Shown: in pieces, positions 17,049 to 26,586 of the stretch
Layout: each line of letters begins with the position of its first letter
Position numbering within the stretch: the stretch's first letter is position 1
DNA from: Rhizobium johnstonii 3841
GTDB lineage: Bacteria > Pseudomonadota > Alphaproteobacteria > Rhizobiales > Rhizobiaceae
DNA length: 64,000 nt
Assembly (NCBI RefSeq): GCF_000009265.1
Contig: NC_008380.1
Location: 1,803,501 to 1,867,500, forward strand
Direction of reading: 5' to 3'
Translations under genes and position numbers: made by a program
Notes under the pieces: model-generated
What the model was told of the DNA's origin: nothing
The model's input: the letters and a program-made list of their open reading frames with translations, nothing else
The model's database searches: none

Positions 17049-19421
17049 TTAGTGCCGTCCGCGCGGCGGCCTCGTTCCGGGCTTCTTGCGAACCTGGCCC
17101 CTGTCGCGGCGCCCCGCCTTGTGGAAGGAACGCACCGCCGCCGGCATCTCGCGGCCCTCGCTGATCATCTCGAAACGCAGTGCACCGGCAAGCGGGATCG
17201 CTTCGGCAAGTTTGACGGTGACGCTGTCACCCAGGCGAAAGCCGAGTCCTGTTCGTTCACCGGAGAGTGCCTGATGCGCCTCGTCATAGATGAAATAATC
17301 GCTGCCGAGCGTAGATATAGGGACGAAACCGTCGGCTCCATAGTCCGGCAGGGCGATAAAAAGCCCCGATTTCGTCACGCCCGAAACCCGCCCGGCAAAT
17401 TCCTCGCCGACGCGACCGCTGAGGTGATGCGCGATCAGCCGGTCGACGGTCTCGCGCTCGGCTGCCATGGCCCGGCGCTCGAAGGTCGAGATTTCGGCAG
17501 CGATATCGTCGAGCGCGGCCTCTTCTTCGGGCGTGATGCCGCCTTCGCCGAAGCCGAGCGAGCCGACGAGGGCGCGATGCACGATGAGGTCTGCATAACG
17601 GCGGATCGGCGAGGTGAAGTGGGCGTATTTCATCAGGTTGAGGCCGAAATGGCCGATATTCTCCGGTCCGTAGATCGCCTGGCTCTGCGAACGCAGCACC
17701 ATCTCGCTCACCATGGTCTGATGCGGCGTGCCGTCCGCCTTCGCCAGAATGCCGTTGAAGTTGTTGGCGCGCATGTTGCCGCCCTTGGCAAGCGAGATGC
17801 CGAGCGTGGCCAGGAACTCGCGCAGGATCTCCTGCTTGGCAAGCGTCGGGCCGTCATGGATGCGGTAGATCAGCGGCTGACGCTTCTTTTCGAGCGTCTC
17901 GGCGGCGCAGACGTTCGCCTGGATCATCATCTCTTCGATCAGCTTATGCGCATCGAGCCGTGGCGGCACGACGACCCGGTCGACCGTGCCGTCGGGCTTC
18001 AGGAGGATCTTGCGCTCCGGCATATCGAGTTCCAGTGGCTGGCGCCGGTCGCGTCCCCGCTTCATCACCTCATAGGCATGCCAGAGCGGCTTCAGGATCG
18101 GCTCGAGCATCGGTCCGGTCTGATCGTCCGGTTTCCCGTCGATGGCTGCCTGCGCCTGCTGGTAGGAGAGCTTGGCGGCACTCTTCATCATGATGCGATG
18201 GAAAGTGTGGCCGATCTTGCGGCCTTCCCCGGAAAAGCTCATGCGCACGGCGAGTGCCGGGCGGTCGACGCCTTCTTTCAGCGAGCAGAGATCGTTGGAG
18301 ATGCGCTCCGGCAGCATCGGCACGACGCGATCGGGAAAATAGACGGAGTTACCGCGCTTCAGCGCCTCGCGGTCGAGCGGTGAATTGGGGCGGACATACC
18401 AGGAGACGTCGGCGATCGCCACGGTGACGATGACGCCGCCGGGATTGTCGGGCGAGGGGTCGAGCTCGGCATAAACGGCGTCGTCATGGTCCTTGGCATC
18501 GGCCGGGTCGATGGTGATCAGCGGCACGTCGCGCCAATCCTCGCGATGCGACATGCTGGCCGGTTTTGCGGCGTCCGCCTCGGCGATGACAGCCGGCGGG
18601 AAGACATGCGGGATGCCATGCGCATGGATCGCGATCATCGAGATCGCCTTTTCCGAGCCGACGGAACCGACGACGGAAAGAACCTTGGCGCGCGGCAGGC
18701 CGAAACGGCCGAGACGGGCGATTTCGACTTCGACCAGATCGCCGTCCGTGGCGCCGCCGGTGAAGTCGGGATCGATCACCATCTCCTCGCCGCGCCGTTC
18801 GATCGGCAGCAGCCGCCCGCCGCCGCCGGGTGCTATGCGGAAAACCCCCATCGAGGCGCCGCGGCGCTTGTCGATCACTTTGATGATCCGCGCCGTATAG
18901 GCCGGCCCGCCGCGATCGACAGCCGGGAAGATCTTCGCCAGGATGCGGTCGCCGAGCCCGGCGACAGGCGCCTTGCCCTTGCCCTGGCGGCCTGCGGGCG
19001 ATTGCTGGCGGATGGCGACGGCGGGTGCTACGCCCTGGTCCTCCGGCCATTCCGCCGGCCGGCCGATCAGATCGCCGTCCTTGTCGCGCGTGGTGATATC
19101 GAGGACGGTGACAGGCGGCAGTGCACCGGGCCGGATCAGCGACTTGCGGTTCTTCTGCAGCATGCCTTCCTGCTCGAGCTCCTGCAGCATGTGCTTGAGT
19201 TCGACGCGGTTGTCGCCCTTCAGGCCGAAAGCCTTGGCGAGTTCACGCTTGGACGCTTTCTGCGGATGATCGGCGATGAAGCGCAGGATCACCTCGCGCG
19301 AAGGCAGCGCGCCGTGGACGATGTTCAGCGGCTCGACGGCGGGAGCGTCCTTGCCGGTGCGGCCGGTCTTGCCCGGGCGCTTGCCCGAAGGGTTCGTTCT
19401 CTCGCGCGGTATTCTGCTCAC
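17049..19421 (-). CDS. rnr: Ribonuclease R
   Basis: 3'-5' exoribonuclease of the RNase II/R family that degrades structured RNA. 790 residues: N-terminal winged helix (KRELAKAFGLKGDNR), cold-shock domains, the RNB catalytic domain with the metal-binding aspartates of TIDPADAKDHDDAVY, HFTSPIRRYADLIVHR, then an S1 domain and a basic tail (KKPGTRPPRGRH). The start is a GTG placed one base after the topA stop, indicating translational coupling within the topA-rnr operon. Confidence 0.95.
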   Translation of the reverse strand: MSRIPRERTNPSGKRPGKTGRTGKDAPAVEPLNIVHGALPSREVILRFIADHPQKASKRELAKAFGLKGDNRVELKHMLQELEQEGMLQKNRKSLIRPGALPPVTVLDITTRDKDGDLIGRPAEWPEDQGVAPAVAIRQQSPAGRQGKGKAPVAGLGDRILAKIFPAVDRGGPAYTARIIKVIDKRRGASMGVFRIAPGGGGRLLPIERRGEEMVIDPDFTGGATDGDLVEVEIARLGRFGLPRAKVLSVVGSVGSEKAISMIAIHAHGIPHVFPPAVIAEADAAKPASMSHREDWRDVPLITIDPADAKDHDDAVYAELDPSPDNPGGVIVTVAIADVSWYVRPNSPLDREALKRGNSVYFPDRVVPMLPERISNDLCSLKEGVDRPALAVRMSFSGEGRKIGHTFHRIMMKSAAKLSYQQAQAAIDGKPDDQTGPMLEPILKPLWHAYEVMKRGRDRRQPLELDMPERKILLKPDGTVDRVVVPPRLDAHKLIEEMMIQANVCAAETLEKKRQPLIYRIHDGPTLAKQEILREFLATLGISLAKGGNMRANNFNGILAKADGTPHQTMVSEMVLRSQSQAIYGPENIGHFGLNLMKYAHFTSPIRRYADLIVHRALVGSLGFGEGGITPEEEAALDDIAAEISTFERRAMAAERETVDRLIAHHLSGRVGEEFAGRVSGVTKSGLFIALPDYGADGFVPISTLGSDYFIYDEAHQALSGERTGLGFRLGDSVTVKLAEAIPLAGALRFEMISEGREMPAAVRSFHKAGRRDRGQVRKKPGTRPPRGRH

Positions 19422-19422
19422 G

Positions 19423-22077
19423 TCAGCCCTTTTTCGATTTCGCGGGCGCTTTCGCCTTCGTTGCCTTCGGTTTGGCGGCCGTCTTGGTGCTCTTGGCCGC
19501 GGCGGCGGCGGCCTTCGGCTTGGCTTTCGCCTTGGCCGTCTTGCTCGCCGGGGCCTTGCCGGCCTTCTCCGCGATCAGCGCAAGCGCCTCCTCGACGGTG
19601 ATCGCCTGGGGATCCTTGCCCTTCGGCAGTGTGGCGTTGACCTTGCCCCAGTTGACATAGGGGCCGTACTTGCCGTCGCGAACGGTGATGGCGCCGCCAT
19701 CAGGATGATCGCCGAGCGTCTTCAGCGCTGCCGGAGTGCCGCGCGCACCCCGGCCCGGGGCCTGTTTCGCCTTTTCGGCGATAACAGTCACGGCGCGGTT
19801 GAGGCCGACCGAGAACACGTCCTCGACGGTTTCCAGATTGGCATACGAGCCGTCGTGCAGGAGGAACGGCCCATAGCGGCCGATTCCGGACGAGATCATC
19901 TTGCCCGATTCGGGATGTTTGCCGATGTCGCGCGGCAGCGAGATCAGCGCCATCGCCTTTTCATAATCGATGTCCTCGGGCTTCCAGCCCTTCGGCAGCG
20001 AAGCGCGTTTGGCTTCCTTGCCGTCGCCGCGCTGGATATAGGGGCCGAAGCGGCCGGAACGCAGCGTCAGCTCCTCGCCGGTCGTCGGATCGGTGCCGAG
20101 GTTCTTCGGCTCGTTGAGCGCAGCACCGTCCGCTTCTCCGCCGTTTTCGGAGGAGAGCTGGCGGGTGTAGTTGCAGTCCGGATAGTTGGAGCAGCCGACG
20201 AAGGCGCCATATTTGCCGAGCTTCAGCGACAGGTTGCCGGTGCCGCAGACCTGACAGATGCGCGGGTCGCTACCGTCCTCCCGTTTCGGGAAGACGAGGG
20301 GTGCCAGCGCCTCGTTCAGCGAATCGAGCACGTTGGTGACGCGCAGTTCCTTGGTGTCCTCGATCTGGGCGAAGAAATCCTTCCAGAAATCGCGCAGCAC
20401 CTGCTTCCAATTCAACTCGCCGGCGGAAATCCGGTCAAGCTTCTCTTCGAGATCGGCGGTGAAGTCGTATTCGACATATTTGGTGAAGAAGCTCTCGAGG
20501 AAAGCGGTCACCAGCCGGCCCTTGGCCTGCGGGATCAGCTTGCGCTTGTCGATCGTCACATAGTCGCGGTCGCGCAGCGTCGCGAGCGTCGCGGCATAGG
20601 TGGAGGGGCGGCCGATGCCGAGCTCTTCCATCTTCTTGATCAGCGAGGCTTCCGAATAGCGCGGCGGCGGTTCGGTGAAATGCTGCGTCGAATTGATCTT
20701 CTGCTTGGCGAGCGCCTCGCGCGCATTGATCTCCGGCAGGCGGCCATCCTCGTCGCCGTCGTCGCTCTGCTCGCCATCTTCCTTCTGGTCGGTATAGGCG
20801 GCGATGAAACCATCGAAGCGGATGACCGAACCGACGGCGCGCAGACCGGCTTTTTCGCCCTTGTTGTCGGCGGTGATTTCAGCCGTCGTGCGCTCGATCT
20901 CGGCCGACGCCATCTGGCTGGCGATGCCGCGCTTCCAGATCAGCTCGTAGAGCCGGATCTGGTCGGCATCGAGGAATTTGCGCACACGATCAGGCGAGCG
21001 GTCGAAATCGGTCGGACGGATCGCCTCGTGCGCCTCCTGGGCGTTCTTCGCCTTGGTGGAATAGAAGCGCGGCTTTTCCGGCATGTAGCGCTCGCCGAAC
21101 TGGTCGACGATGGCGCTGCGCGCCGCATCGATCGCTTCCGGCGCCATCTGCACGCCGTCGGTTCGCATATAGGTGATGAGACCGACCGTCTCGCCGCCGA
21201 TATCGACGCCCTCATAGAGCTTCTGGGCAACCTGCATGGTGCGCGAGGCCGAGAAGCCGAGGTTGGAGGAGGCTGCCTGTTGCAGCGTCGAGGTCGTGAA
21301 GGGCGGTCCGGGATTACGCTTGACCGGCTTCGCCTCGACTGAGTCGACGACGTAGCTCGCACCTTCGAGCAATGCCTTGAGCCGGCCGGCATCTTCGCCG
21401 TTGCCGATTGCGCGCGGCTGCAAACGCTTGCCGCTCGCCGAAACCAGTTTCGCCTCGAACTCGTCGCCGCGCGGCGTCTTCAGCAGCGCCGAGATGTTCC
21501 AGTATTCTTCCGAGATGAAGCGCTCGATCTCGGATTCGCGGTCGCAAACGAGGCGCAGTGCCACCGACTGGACGCGGCCGGCCGAACGTGCGCCGGGCAG
21601 CTTGCGCCAGAGAACCGGTGAAAGGTTGAAGCCGACGAGGTAGTCGAGTGCGCGCCGGGCGAGATAAGCGTCGACCAGAGGCACATCGAGATCGCGCGGC
21701 GCAGCCATCGCGTCGAGCACCGCCTTCTTGGTGATCGCGTTGAAGACGACGCGCTTGACCGACTTGCCGGTGAGCGCGCGCTTCTTGTTCAGCATGTCGA
21801 GAACATGCCAGGAAATCGCCTCTCCTTCGCGATCCGGGTCGGTCGCGAGAATGAGACCGTCCGAGGATTTCAACGCGTCGGCAATGTCCTTCATGCGCTT
21901 GGCGGAGGCGCTGTCGACCTCCCAAAGCATTTCGAAGTCCTGATCAGGAAGAACTGAGCCGTCCTTGGCAGGCAGATCGCGCACATGGCCGAAGGAGGCG
22001 AGCACTTTGTATCCCGGACCCAGATACTTATTGATCGTCTTGGCCTTGGCAGGCGATTCCACCACTACAACATTCAT
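19423..22077 (-). CDS. topA: DNA topoisomerase I
   Basis: Relaxes negative supercoils. 884 residues: Toprim domain (VVESPAKAKTINKYLG, TDPDREGEAISWH), catalytic tyrosine in GLITYMRTDG, topoisomerase core, one four-cysteine zinc finger (CQVCGTG...FVGCSNYPDC), several TOPRIM-C-type repeats (GRFGPYIQRGDGKE, GRYGPFLLHDGS, GKYGPYVNWG) and a Lys/Ala-rich disordered tail that binds DNA nonspecifically. The tail is a typical alphaproteobacterial feature. Lies between dprA and rnr, same strand. Confidence 0.97.
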   Translation of the reverse strand: MNVVVVESPAKAKTINKYLGPGYKVLASFGHVRDLPAKDGSVLPDQDFEMLWEVDSASAKRMKDIADALKSSDGLILATDPDREGEAISWHVLDMLNKKRALTGKSVKRVVFNAITKKAVLDAMAAPRDLDVPLVDAYLARRALDYLVGFNLSPVLWRKLPGARSAGRVQSVALRLVCDRESEIERFISEEYWNISALLKTPRGDEFEAKLVSASGKRLQPRAIGNGEDAGRLKALLEGASYVVDSVEAKPVKRNPGPPFTTSTLQQAASSNLGFSASRTMQVAQKLYEGVDIGGETVGLITYMRTDGVQMAPEAIDAARSAIVDQFGERYMPEKPRFYSTKAKNAQEAHEAIRPTDFDRSPDRVRKFLDADQIRLYELIWKRGIASQMASAEIERTTAEITADNKGEKAGLRAVGSVIRFDGFIAAYTDQKEDGEQSDDGDEDGRLPEINAREALAKQKINSTQHFTEPPPRYSEASLIKKMEELGIGRPSTYAATLATLRDRDYVTIDKRKLIPQAKGRLVTAFLESFFTKYVEYDFTADLEEKLDRISAGELNWKQVLRDFWKDFFAQIEDTKELRVTNVLDSLNEALAPLVFPKREDGSDPRICQVCGTGNLSLKLGKYGAFVGCSNYPDCNYTRQLSSENGGEADGAALNEPKNLGTDPTTGEELTLRSGRFGPYIQRGDGKEAKRASLPKGWKPEDIDYEKAMALISLPRDIGKHPESGKMISSGIGRYGPFLLHDGSYANLETVEDVFSVGLNRAVTVIAEKAKQAPGRGARGTPAALKTLGDHPDGGAITVRDGKYGPYVNWGKVNATLPKGKDPQAITVEEALALIAEKAGKAPASKTAKAKAKPKAAAAAAKSTKTAAKPKATKAKAPAKSKKG

Positions 22078-22325
22078 GATGATTCTCTAAAAAGGAAACG
22101 ACGCCAGCGTTGAAGCCAGCGCGACACACACCGCAACATGGATATCGGCCCTCCGACATGGACAGGGAAATCGCCGCGGTCAAGGGGTTTGCTACAATTT
22201 TACCTCTTGCGTCTGCTGCAGCCTAAGGGAGAGTATTGAGAAAATACAATCAAAGATAGGTTGTCGAAGGTTTTCGACCCAGGGTTCGGCAATTCGCAAA
22301 GCCGCTGCCCGATTTGTACCCAGGT

Positions 22326-23468
22326 TCAATCGGAAAGCGAGACGAGGCCGCCCTGATGGCGGTGCAGCCTGCCTGATATATCGAGTTCCAGAAGGATGAG
22401 ATAGACCGCGGATGCCGACAGGCCGGTATGGCGGATGACGTCGTCGATCTCGACCGGCGTCGGCCCGAGCGCATCGATGATGCGGTTTCGATCGGAATCA
22501 CCTGGTGGCACCGACATTGCCTTGCCGTCAGGTGCCGGTTTCTCCGCCATCGATGATGGGAACAGGTCGAATTGCGCAAGCGGCGCCAGGGCCTCGATGA
22601 CATCGGCGGGTGCGGTGACGATCGAAGCGCCGTCCTTCAGCAGGCCGTTGGTGCCATGGCAGCGCGGATCGAGCGGCGAGCCGGGCACGGCAAACACCAG
22701 GCGGCCGAACTCGCCGGCAAGCCGCGCCGTGATCAGCGAGCCCGAACGCGTCGCCGCTTCGATGACGACGAGGCCGAGCCCGATGCCGGCGATCAGCCGG
22801 TTTCGGCGTGGGAAGTCGCGGGCGCGGGGTTCCCAGCCGAAGGGCATCTCGCTCACCGCCAGGCCATTGCCACCGGTTATCTCTTCGAGCAGACCGATAT
22901 TCTCCGGCGGGTAGGGCTGGTCGAGGCCGCCGGCGAGTGCTGCGATCGTGCCCGTGTCGAGGCTTGCCCGGTGGGCGGCGGTGTCGATGCCGCGTGCCAG
23001 GCCGGAGACCACGGTGTAACCCGCCCGGCCGCAGTCGCGCGCAACCATCGCGCCGAATTTCGCGCCTGCGATCGAGGCATTGCGCGAGCCGACGATGCCG
23101 ACGGCCGGTCGTTTGGCAGCGGCAAGCGCGCCCTTGACGGCCAGAAGCGGCGGCGCGCCGTCGATCTGCTTCAGCGCTTGCGGATAGTCCGGCTCACCGA
23201 TGCCGACGAAGCGGGCGCCGAAGCGACGCGCCGCCTCCAGCTCCCGATGCGCCTCGGCCTCGCTGGCGATGCGGATTGCCCGTGTGGCGCCGCCACGCGC
23301 CGAAAGCTCCGGCAGTGCGGCAAGTGCTGCCTCGGCCGAACCGAAATGATTGATGAGGTCACGAAAGGTGGCAGGGCCGATATTGTCGGAACGGATAAGG
23401 CGCAGCCAGGCAATTCTTTGCCGCTCGGTCAGCACGACGCCTTTTGGTCCGGCGCTCAGCGCATCCAT
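22326..23468 (-). CDS. dprA: DNA-processing protein DprA
   Basis: Binds incoming single-stranded DNA and loads RecA during natural transformation or recombination. 380 residues: N-terminal SAM-like helical region, a Rossmann-like DprA domain ([46 protein letters not shown]) and a C-terminal winged helix ([20 protein letters not shown]). The ATG at 23468 overlaps the plsY stop by one base (TAATG), showing coupling. The 248 bases to topA hold no gene. Confidence 0.93.
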   Translation of the reverse strand: MDALSAGPKGVVLTERQRIAWLRLIRSDNIGPATFRDLINHFGSAEAALAALPELSARGGATRAIRIASEAEAHRELEAARRFGARFVGIGEPDYPQALKQIDGAPPLLAVKGALAAAKRPAVGIVGSRNASIAGAKFGAMVARDCGRAGYTVVSGLARGIDTAAHRASLDTGTIAALAGGLDQPYPPENIGLLEEITGGNGLAVSEMPFGWEPRARDFPRRNRLIAGIGLGLVVIEAATRSGSLITARLAGEFGRLVFAVPGSPLDPRCHGTNGLLKDGASIVTAPADVIEALAPLAQFDLFPSSMAEKPAPDGKAMSVPPGDSDRNRIIDALGPTPVEIDDVIRHTGLSASAVYLILLELDISGRLHRHQGGLVSLSD

Positions 23469-24088
23469 TATCCCTTTGCCCCGATCTTGCTTTCCGTCCC
23501 GCCCATCAGCCGCGAAATATTCGCCTTGTGCTTCCAGTAGGAGATGAGGGTCATGATCGCCATGACAGCCGCAACCTTTTCGTTGCCCAATATCCACAGC
23601 GCAACTGGAATGACAAGCATGGCAACCAGCGCCGAAAGCGAGGAGTAGCGGGTGGTGAAGGCGACTGCCAGCCAGACGGCGGCGAAGAGTACGACCATGA
23701 TCGGCGCGACGCCGAGCAGGGTGCCGATATAGGTGGCGACACCCTTGCCGCCCTTGAAGCCGATCCAGACCGGGAAAAGATGGCCGATAAAGGCGAAGAA
23801 GCCGGCGATGATCGCGGCTTCCTCACCGAGGAAATAGCTGACGACCCAGGCCGCGGCCGATGCCTTCAGCGCATCGAGCAGCAGCGTCGCCGCGGCGAGC
23901 GTCCGGTTTCCTGTTCTCAGCACATTGGTCGCGCCGATATTGCCGGAGCCGATGCTGCGCACGTCGCCGAGGCCGGCGGCGCGCGTGAGGATCAGGCCGA
24001 ACGGGATCGAGCCGAAAAGATAACCGATAATGGCGGCGGCAAGCGCGATCGGCAGCGTGATCTGCCATGACATGAGATTGGATAACAT
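23468..24088 (-). CDS. plsY: Glycerol-3-phosphate acyltransferase PlsY
   Basis: Inner-membrane enzyme that acylates glycerol-3-phosphate with acyl-phosphate, the first step of phospholipid synthesis. 206 residues with about five membrane segments. The three PlsY motifs are visible: [33 protein letters not shown] and the N-terminal [13 protein letters not shown]. Located between pyrC (76 bases away) and dprA (one-base overlap). Confidence 0.96.
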   Translation of the reverse strand: MLSNLMSWQITLPIALAAAIIGYLFGSIPFGLILTRAAGLGDVRSIGSGNIGATNVLRTGNRTLAAATLLLDALKASAAAWVVSYFLGEEAAIIAGFFAFIGHLFPVWIGFKGGKGVATYIGTLLGVAPIMVVLFAAVWLAVAFTTRYSSLSALVAMLVIPVALWILGNEKVAAVMAIMTLISYWKHKANISRLMGGTESKIGAKG

Positions 24089-24164
24089 ATGCCCTCAGCC
24101 TCTCCGTGGCCTATCCTCGAGTCAGCCTTCTCCCGCTGCGGGATGGACGGCGATCGTGTCGGTT

Positions 24165-25454
24165 CTAAATTGCGTGGACAAGCTTTCCCGAGACGTATGT
24201 CGCGACCGCCCGCCCACTGAAGCGCGCATCCTCGAACGGCGTATTCTTCGAGCGGGAGAGAAGCATGTCTTTGGCGACAAGCCAAGGCTCATCGAGATCG
24301 ATCAGCGCGATATCGGCCGCAGCGCCCGGCTTCAGCGTGCCGGCATTCAGGCCGAAAATCTGAGCGGGGCGGGTCGACATGGCGTCGATCAGGCGCATCA
24401 GGCTCACCTGGCCGCCATGATGAAGTCTGAGCGCTGCCGCCAGCATGGTTTCGAGGCCGATCGCGCCATCCTCTGCCTCGCTGAAGGGCAGGCGCTTCGT
24501 ATCGACGTCCTGAGGGTCGTGCGAGGACACGATGATATCGATCGCGCCGCTCGCAACGGCGTCGGCCATGGCCACCCGGTCGTCTTCCGGGCGCAGCGGC
24601 GGATAGAGCTTGAAGAAGGTGCGGTATTCGCCGATGTCGTTTTCGTTGAGCGCCAGATTGTTGATCGAGATGCCGCAAGTCACCTTGGCGCCGCGGCTGC
24701 GGGCACGCTCGATCGCCTCGACCGATTCCGGCACCGAGATCATCGCTGCGTGATAACGGCCGCGCGTCAGCTGAGCGATCCTCAGATCGCGTTCGAGCGG
24801 GATGAGTTCGGCTTCTTTTGGAATGCCGGAAAGCCCGAGCCAGCTGGCGAAAAGCCCCTCATGCATGACGCCGTTGGCGCCGAGATATTTGTCGCGCGTC
24901 TCGCAGGAGACGACGGCGCCGAATTCGCGCGCATAGGTCATGATCCGGCGCAGCACCTGCGTGTCGTGGACGCTGGAATGGGCATCGGTGAAGGCAACGG
25001 CGCCGGCCTGCATCAAGAGGCCGATCTCCGTCATCTCCTCGCCGGCAAGGCCCTTGGTGATCGCGGCTGCCGGATAGACGTTGACGGCGGCCGTATCCCG
25101 TGCCGTCTTCTTGACGAATTCGACGAGCGCGATGTCGTCGATAACAGGATCGGTGTCCGGCATCATGATGATCGAGGTGACGCCGCCGGCCGCCGCCGCC
25201 CGGCTCGCCGAGGCGATCGTCTCGCGGTGTTCGCCGCCGGGTTCGCCGACATGGACGCGCGCATCGACGAGGCCGGGCGTCGCGACAAGGCCCGTGCAGT
25301 CGCGGATGACGGCTCCATCAGGCGCGCCCTGGTTCTGCGCCTTGTGGCCGGCGGCGAAAATCACGCCGTTTTCGGCAATGATCGTCCCAACCTCGTCGAG
25401 ATTGCGCGACGGGTCGATGATGCGGACGTTCTTGAGGACGATCGGGTTGCTCAT
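24165..25454 (-). CDS. pyrC: Dihydroorotase-like protein, predicted inactive (PyrX / PyrC' type)
   Basis: 429 residues with the class I dihydroorotase fold, overlapping the pyrB stop by four bases (ATGA). The zinc site is degraded: the DxHxH motif reads DARVH (Arg66 replaces the first His), LREPG reads VGEPG, the HCED histidine is Ser (SCETRDKY), the HxS histidine is lost (MISVPES), and TDHAP reads SSHDP. His68 and the Asp of AFTDAH remain. In Pseudomonas, a comparable inactive PyrC' is needed to assemble the PyrB holoenzyme (known from memory). I infer a structural partner for PyrB, with the true dihydroorotase elsewhere in the genome. Confidence 0.9.
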   Translation of the reverse strand: MSNPIVLKNVRIIDPSRNLDEVGTIIAENGVIFAAGHKAQNQGAPDGAVIRDCTGLVATPGLVDARVHVGEPGGEHRETIASASRAAAAGGVTSIIMMPDTDPVIDDIALVEFVKKTARDTAAVNVYPAAAITKGLAGEEMTEIGLLMQAGAVAFTDAHSSVHDTQVLRRIMTYAREFGAVVSCETRDKYLGANGVMHEGLFASWLGLSGIPKEAELIPLERDLRIAQLTRGRYHAAMISVPESVEAIERARSRGAKVTCGISINNLALNENDIGEYRTFFKLYPPLRPEDDRVAMADAVASGAIDIIVSSHDPQDVDTKRLPFSEAEDGAIGLETMLAAALRLHHGGQVSLMRLIDAMSTRPAQIFGLNAGTLKPGAAADIALIDLDEPWLVAKDMLLSRSKNTPFEDARFSGRAVATYVSGKLVHAI

Positions 25455-26407
25455 GCCATCATTCCATCGCTTCGGGGACCCTGGTTCTGCGAGACGAGCA
25501 GCGTCTCCATGACGGCCATGCGCACCGCGACCCCCATTTCCACCTGTTCGGCGATGACGCTCTGCGGTCCGTCCGCCACTTCCGAAGCGATCTCGACGCC
25601 GCGATTCATCGGGCCGGGATGCATGACCAGCGCGTCGTCCTTCGCCGCTTTCAGCGTTTCGGCGTCGAGCCCGTAGAAGTGATAGTATTCGCGCACCGAA
25701 GGCACGAAGGCGCCGGACATGCGCTCGCGCTGCAGCCGCAGCATCATCACCACGTCGGCGTCCTTCAGCCCTTCCCGCATCGAATGGAAGACCTCGACGC
25801 CCATCTCGGCGATGCCGGCCGGCAGGAGGGTCGCGGGCGCAACGACACGGACGCGGGCGCCCATGGCATTGAGCAGCAGAATATTGGAGCGCGCCACCCG
25901 CGAATGCAGCACGTCGCCGCAGATCGCCACGATGATGCGCGACAGCTTCCCCTTGGCGCGGCGGATCGTCAGCGCGTCGAGCAGCGCCTGGGTCGGATGT
26001 TCATGCTGCCCGTCGCCGGCATTGACGACCGAACAGGAGACCTTCTGGGCGAGAAGGGCGGCCGCTCCCGCGCTCGAATGGCGGATCACCAGCACATCAG
26101 GGCGCATCGCATTCAGCGTCATCGCCGTGTCGATCAGCGTTTCGCCTTTCTTCACAGAGGAATTGCCGACCGACATGTTCATGACGTCGGCGCCGAGCCG
26201 CTTGCCGGCAAGCTCGAAGGAGGCCTGCGTGCGGGTCGATGCCTCGAAGAAGAGGTTGATCTGCGTCAGCCCGCGCAGCGTCGACGTTTTCTTCTCTCTC
26301 TGGCGGCTGATCTTGACGGCCTCGTCCGCCTTGTCGAGAAGATAGGTGATATCCTGCTCGGTGAGGCCCTTGATGCCGATGAGGTGGCGGTGGGGGAAAA
26401 AGACCAT
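25451..26407 (-). CDS. pyrB: Aspartate carbamoyltransferase catalytic subunit
   Basis: Condenses carbamoyl phosphate and aspartate in pyrimidine synthesis. 318 residues; carbamoyl-phosphate site [13 protein letters not shown], the HPTQ loop in [14 protein letters not shown], the aspartate-site MLRLQRERM and [11 protein letters not shown]. The start at 26407 gives a normal family N-terminus ([14 protein letters not shown]); a longer frame to 26464 is unsupported. No pyrI follows; the dihydroorotase-like gene does, as in organisms with a PyrB/PyrC' complex. Confidence 0.96.
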   Translation of the reverse strand: MVFFPHRHLIGIKGLTEQDITYLLDKADEAVKISRQREKKTSTLRGLTQINLFFEASTRTQASFELAGKRLGADVMNMSVGNSSVKKGETLIDTAMTLNAMRPDVLVIRHSSAGAAALLAQKVSCSVVNAGDGQHEHPTQALLDALTIRRAKGKLSRIIVAICGDVLHSRVARSNILLLNAMGARVRVVAPATLLPAGIAEMGVEVFHSMREGLKDADVVMMLRLQRERMSGAFVPSVREYYHFYGLDAETLKAAKDDALVMHPGPMNRGVEIASEVADGPQSVIAEQVEMGVAVRMAVMETLLVSQNQGPRSDGMMA

Positions 26408-26586
26408 GACCCTGCCTCTTGCTGTCTCTGGCGGGTCTATAAAGAGTGCGGCCCGCCGGGGCAAGCATGTGCTGTGGGCAAAGGCTTATGTCCCCATGCA
26501 TTTTCGCCCGAATTCCGATAGAGCAGAATGAACCGAATCATAACTTCCGGTTTCCCTTTGCCGGGTTCTTACACTAGAAGCGAATT

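Noticed and set aside
16389..18383. 664-codon plus-strand frame opposite rnr
   Set aside because: It lies antisense to conserved rnr and DUF983 codons, has no ribosome site or domain, and its Arg/Asp/His-rich composition is that of a GC-rich shadow frame.
19276..21342. 688-codon plus-strand frame opposite topA
   Set aside because: Antisense shadow of topA; low-complexity, no recognisable motif.
24030..25676. 548-codon plus-strand frame opposite pyrC
   Set aside because: Covers several real minus-strand genes and their gaps; no domain features.
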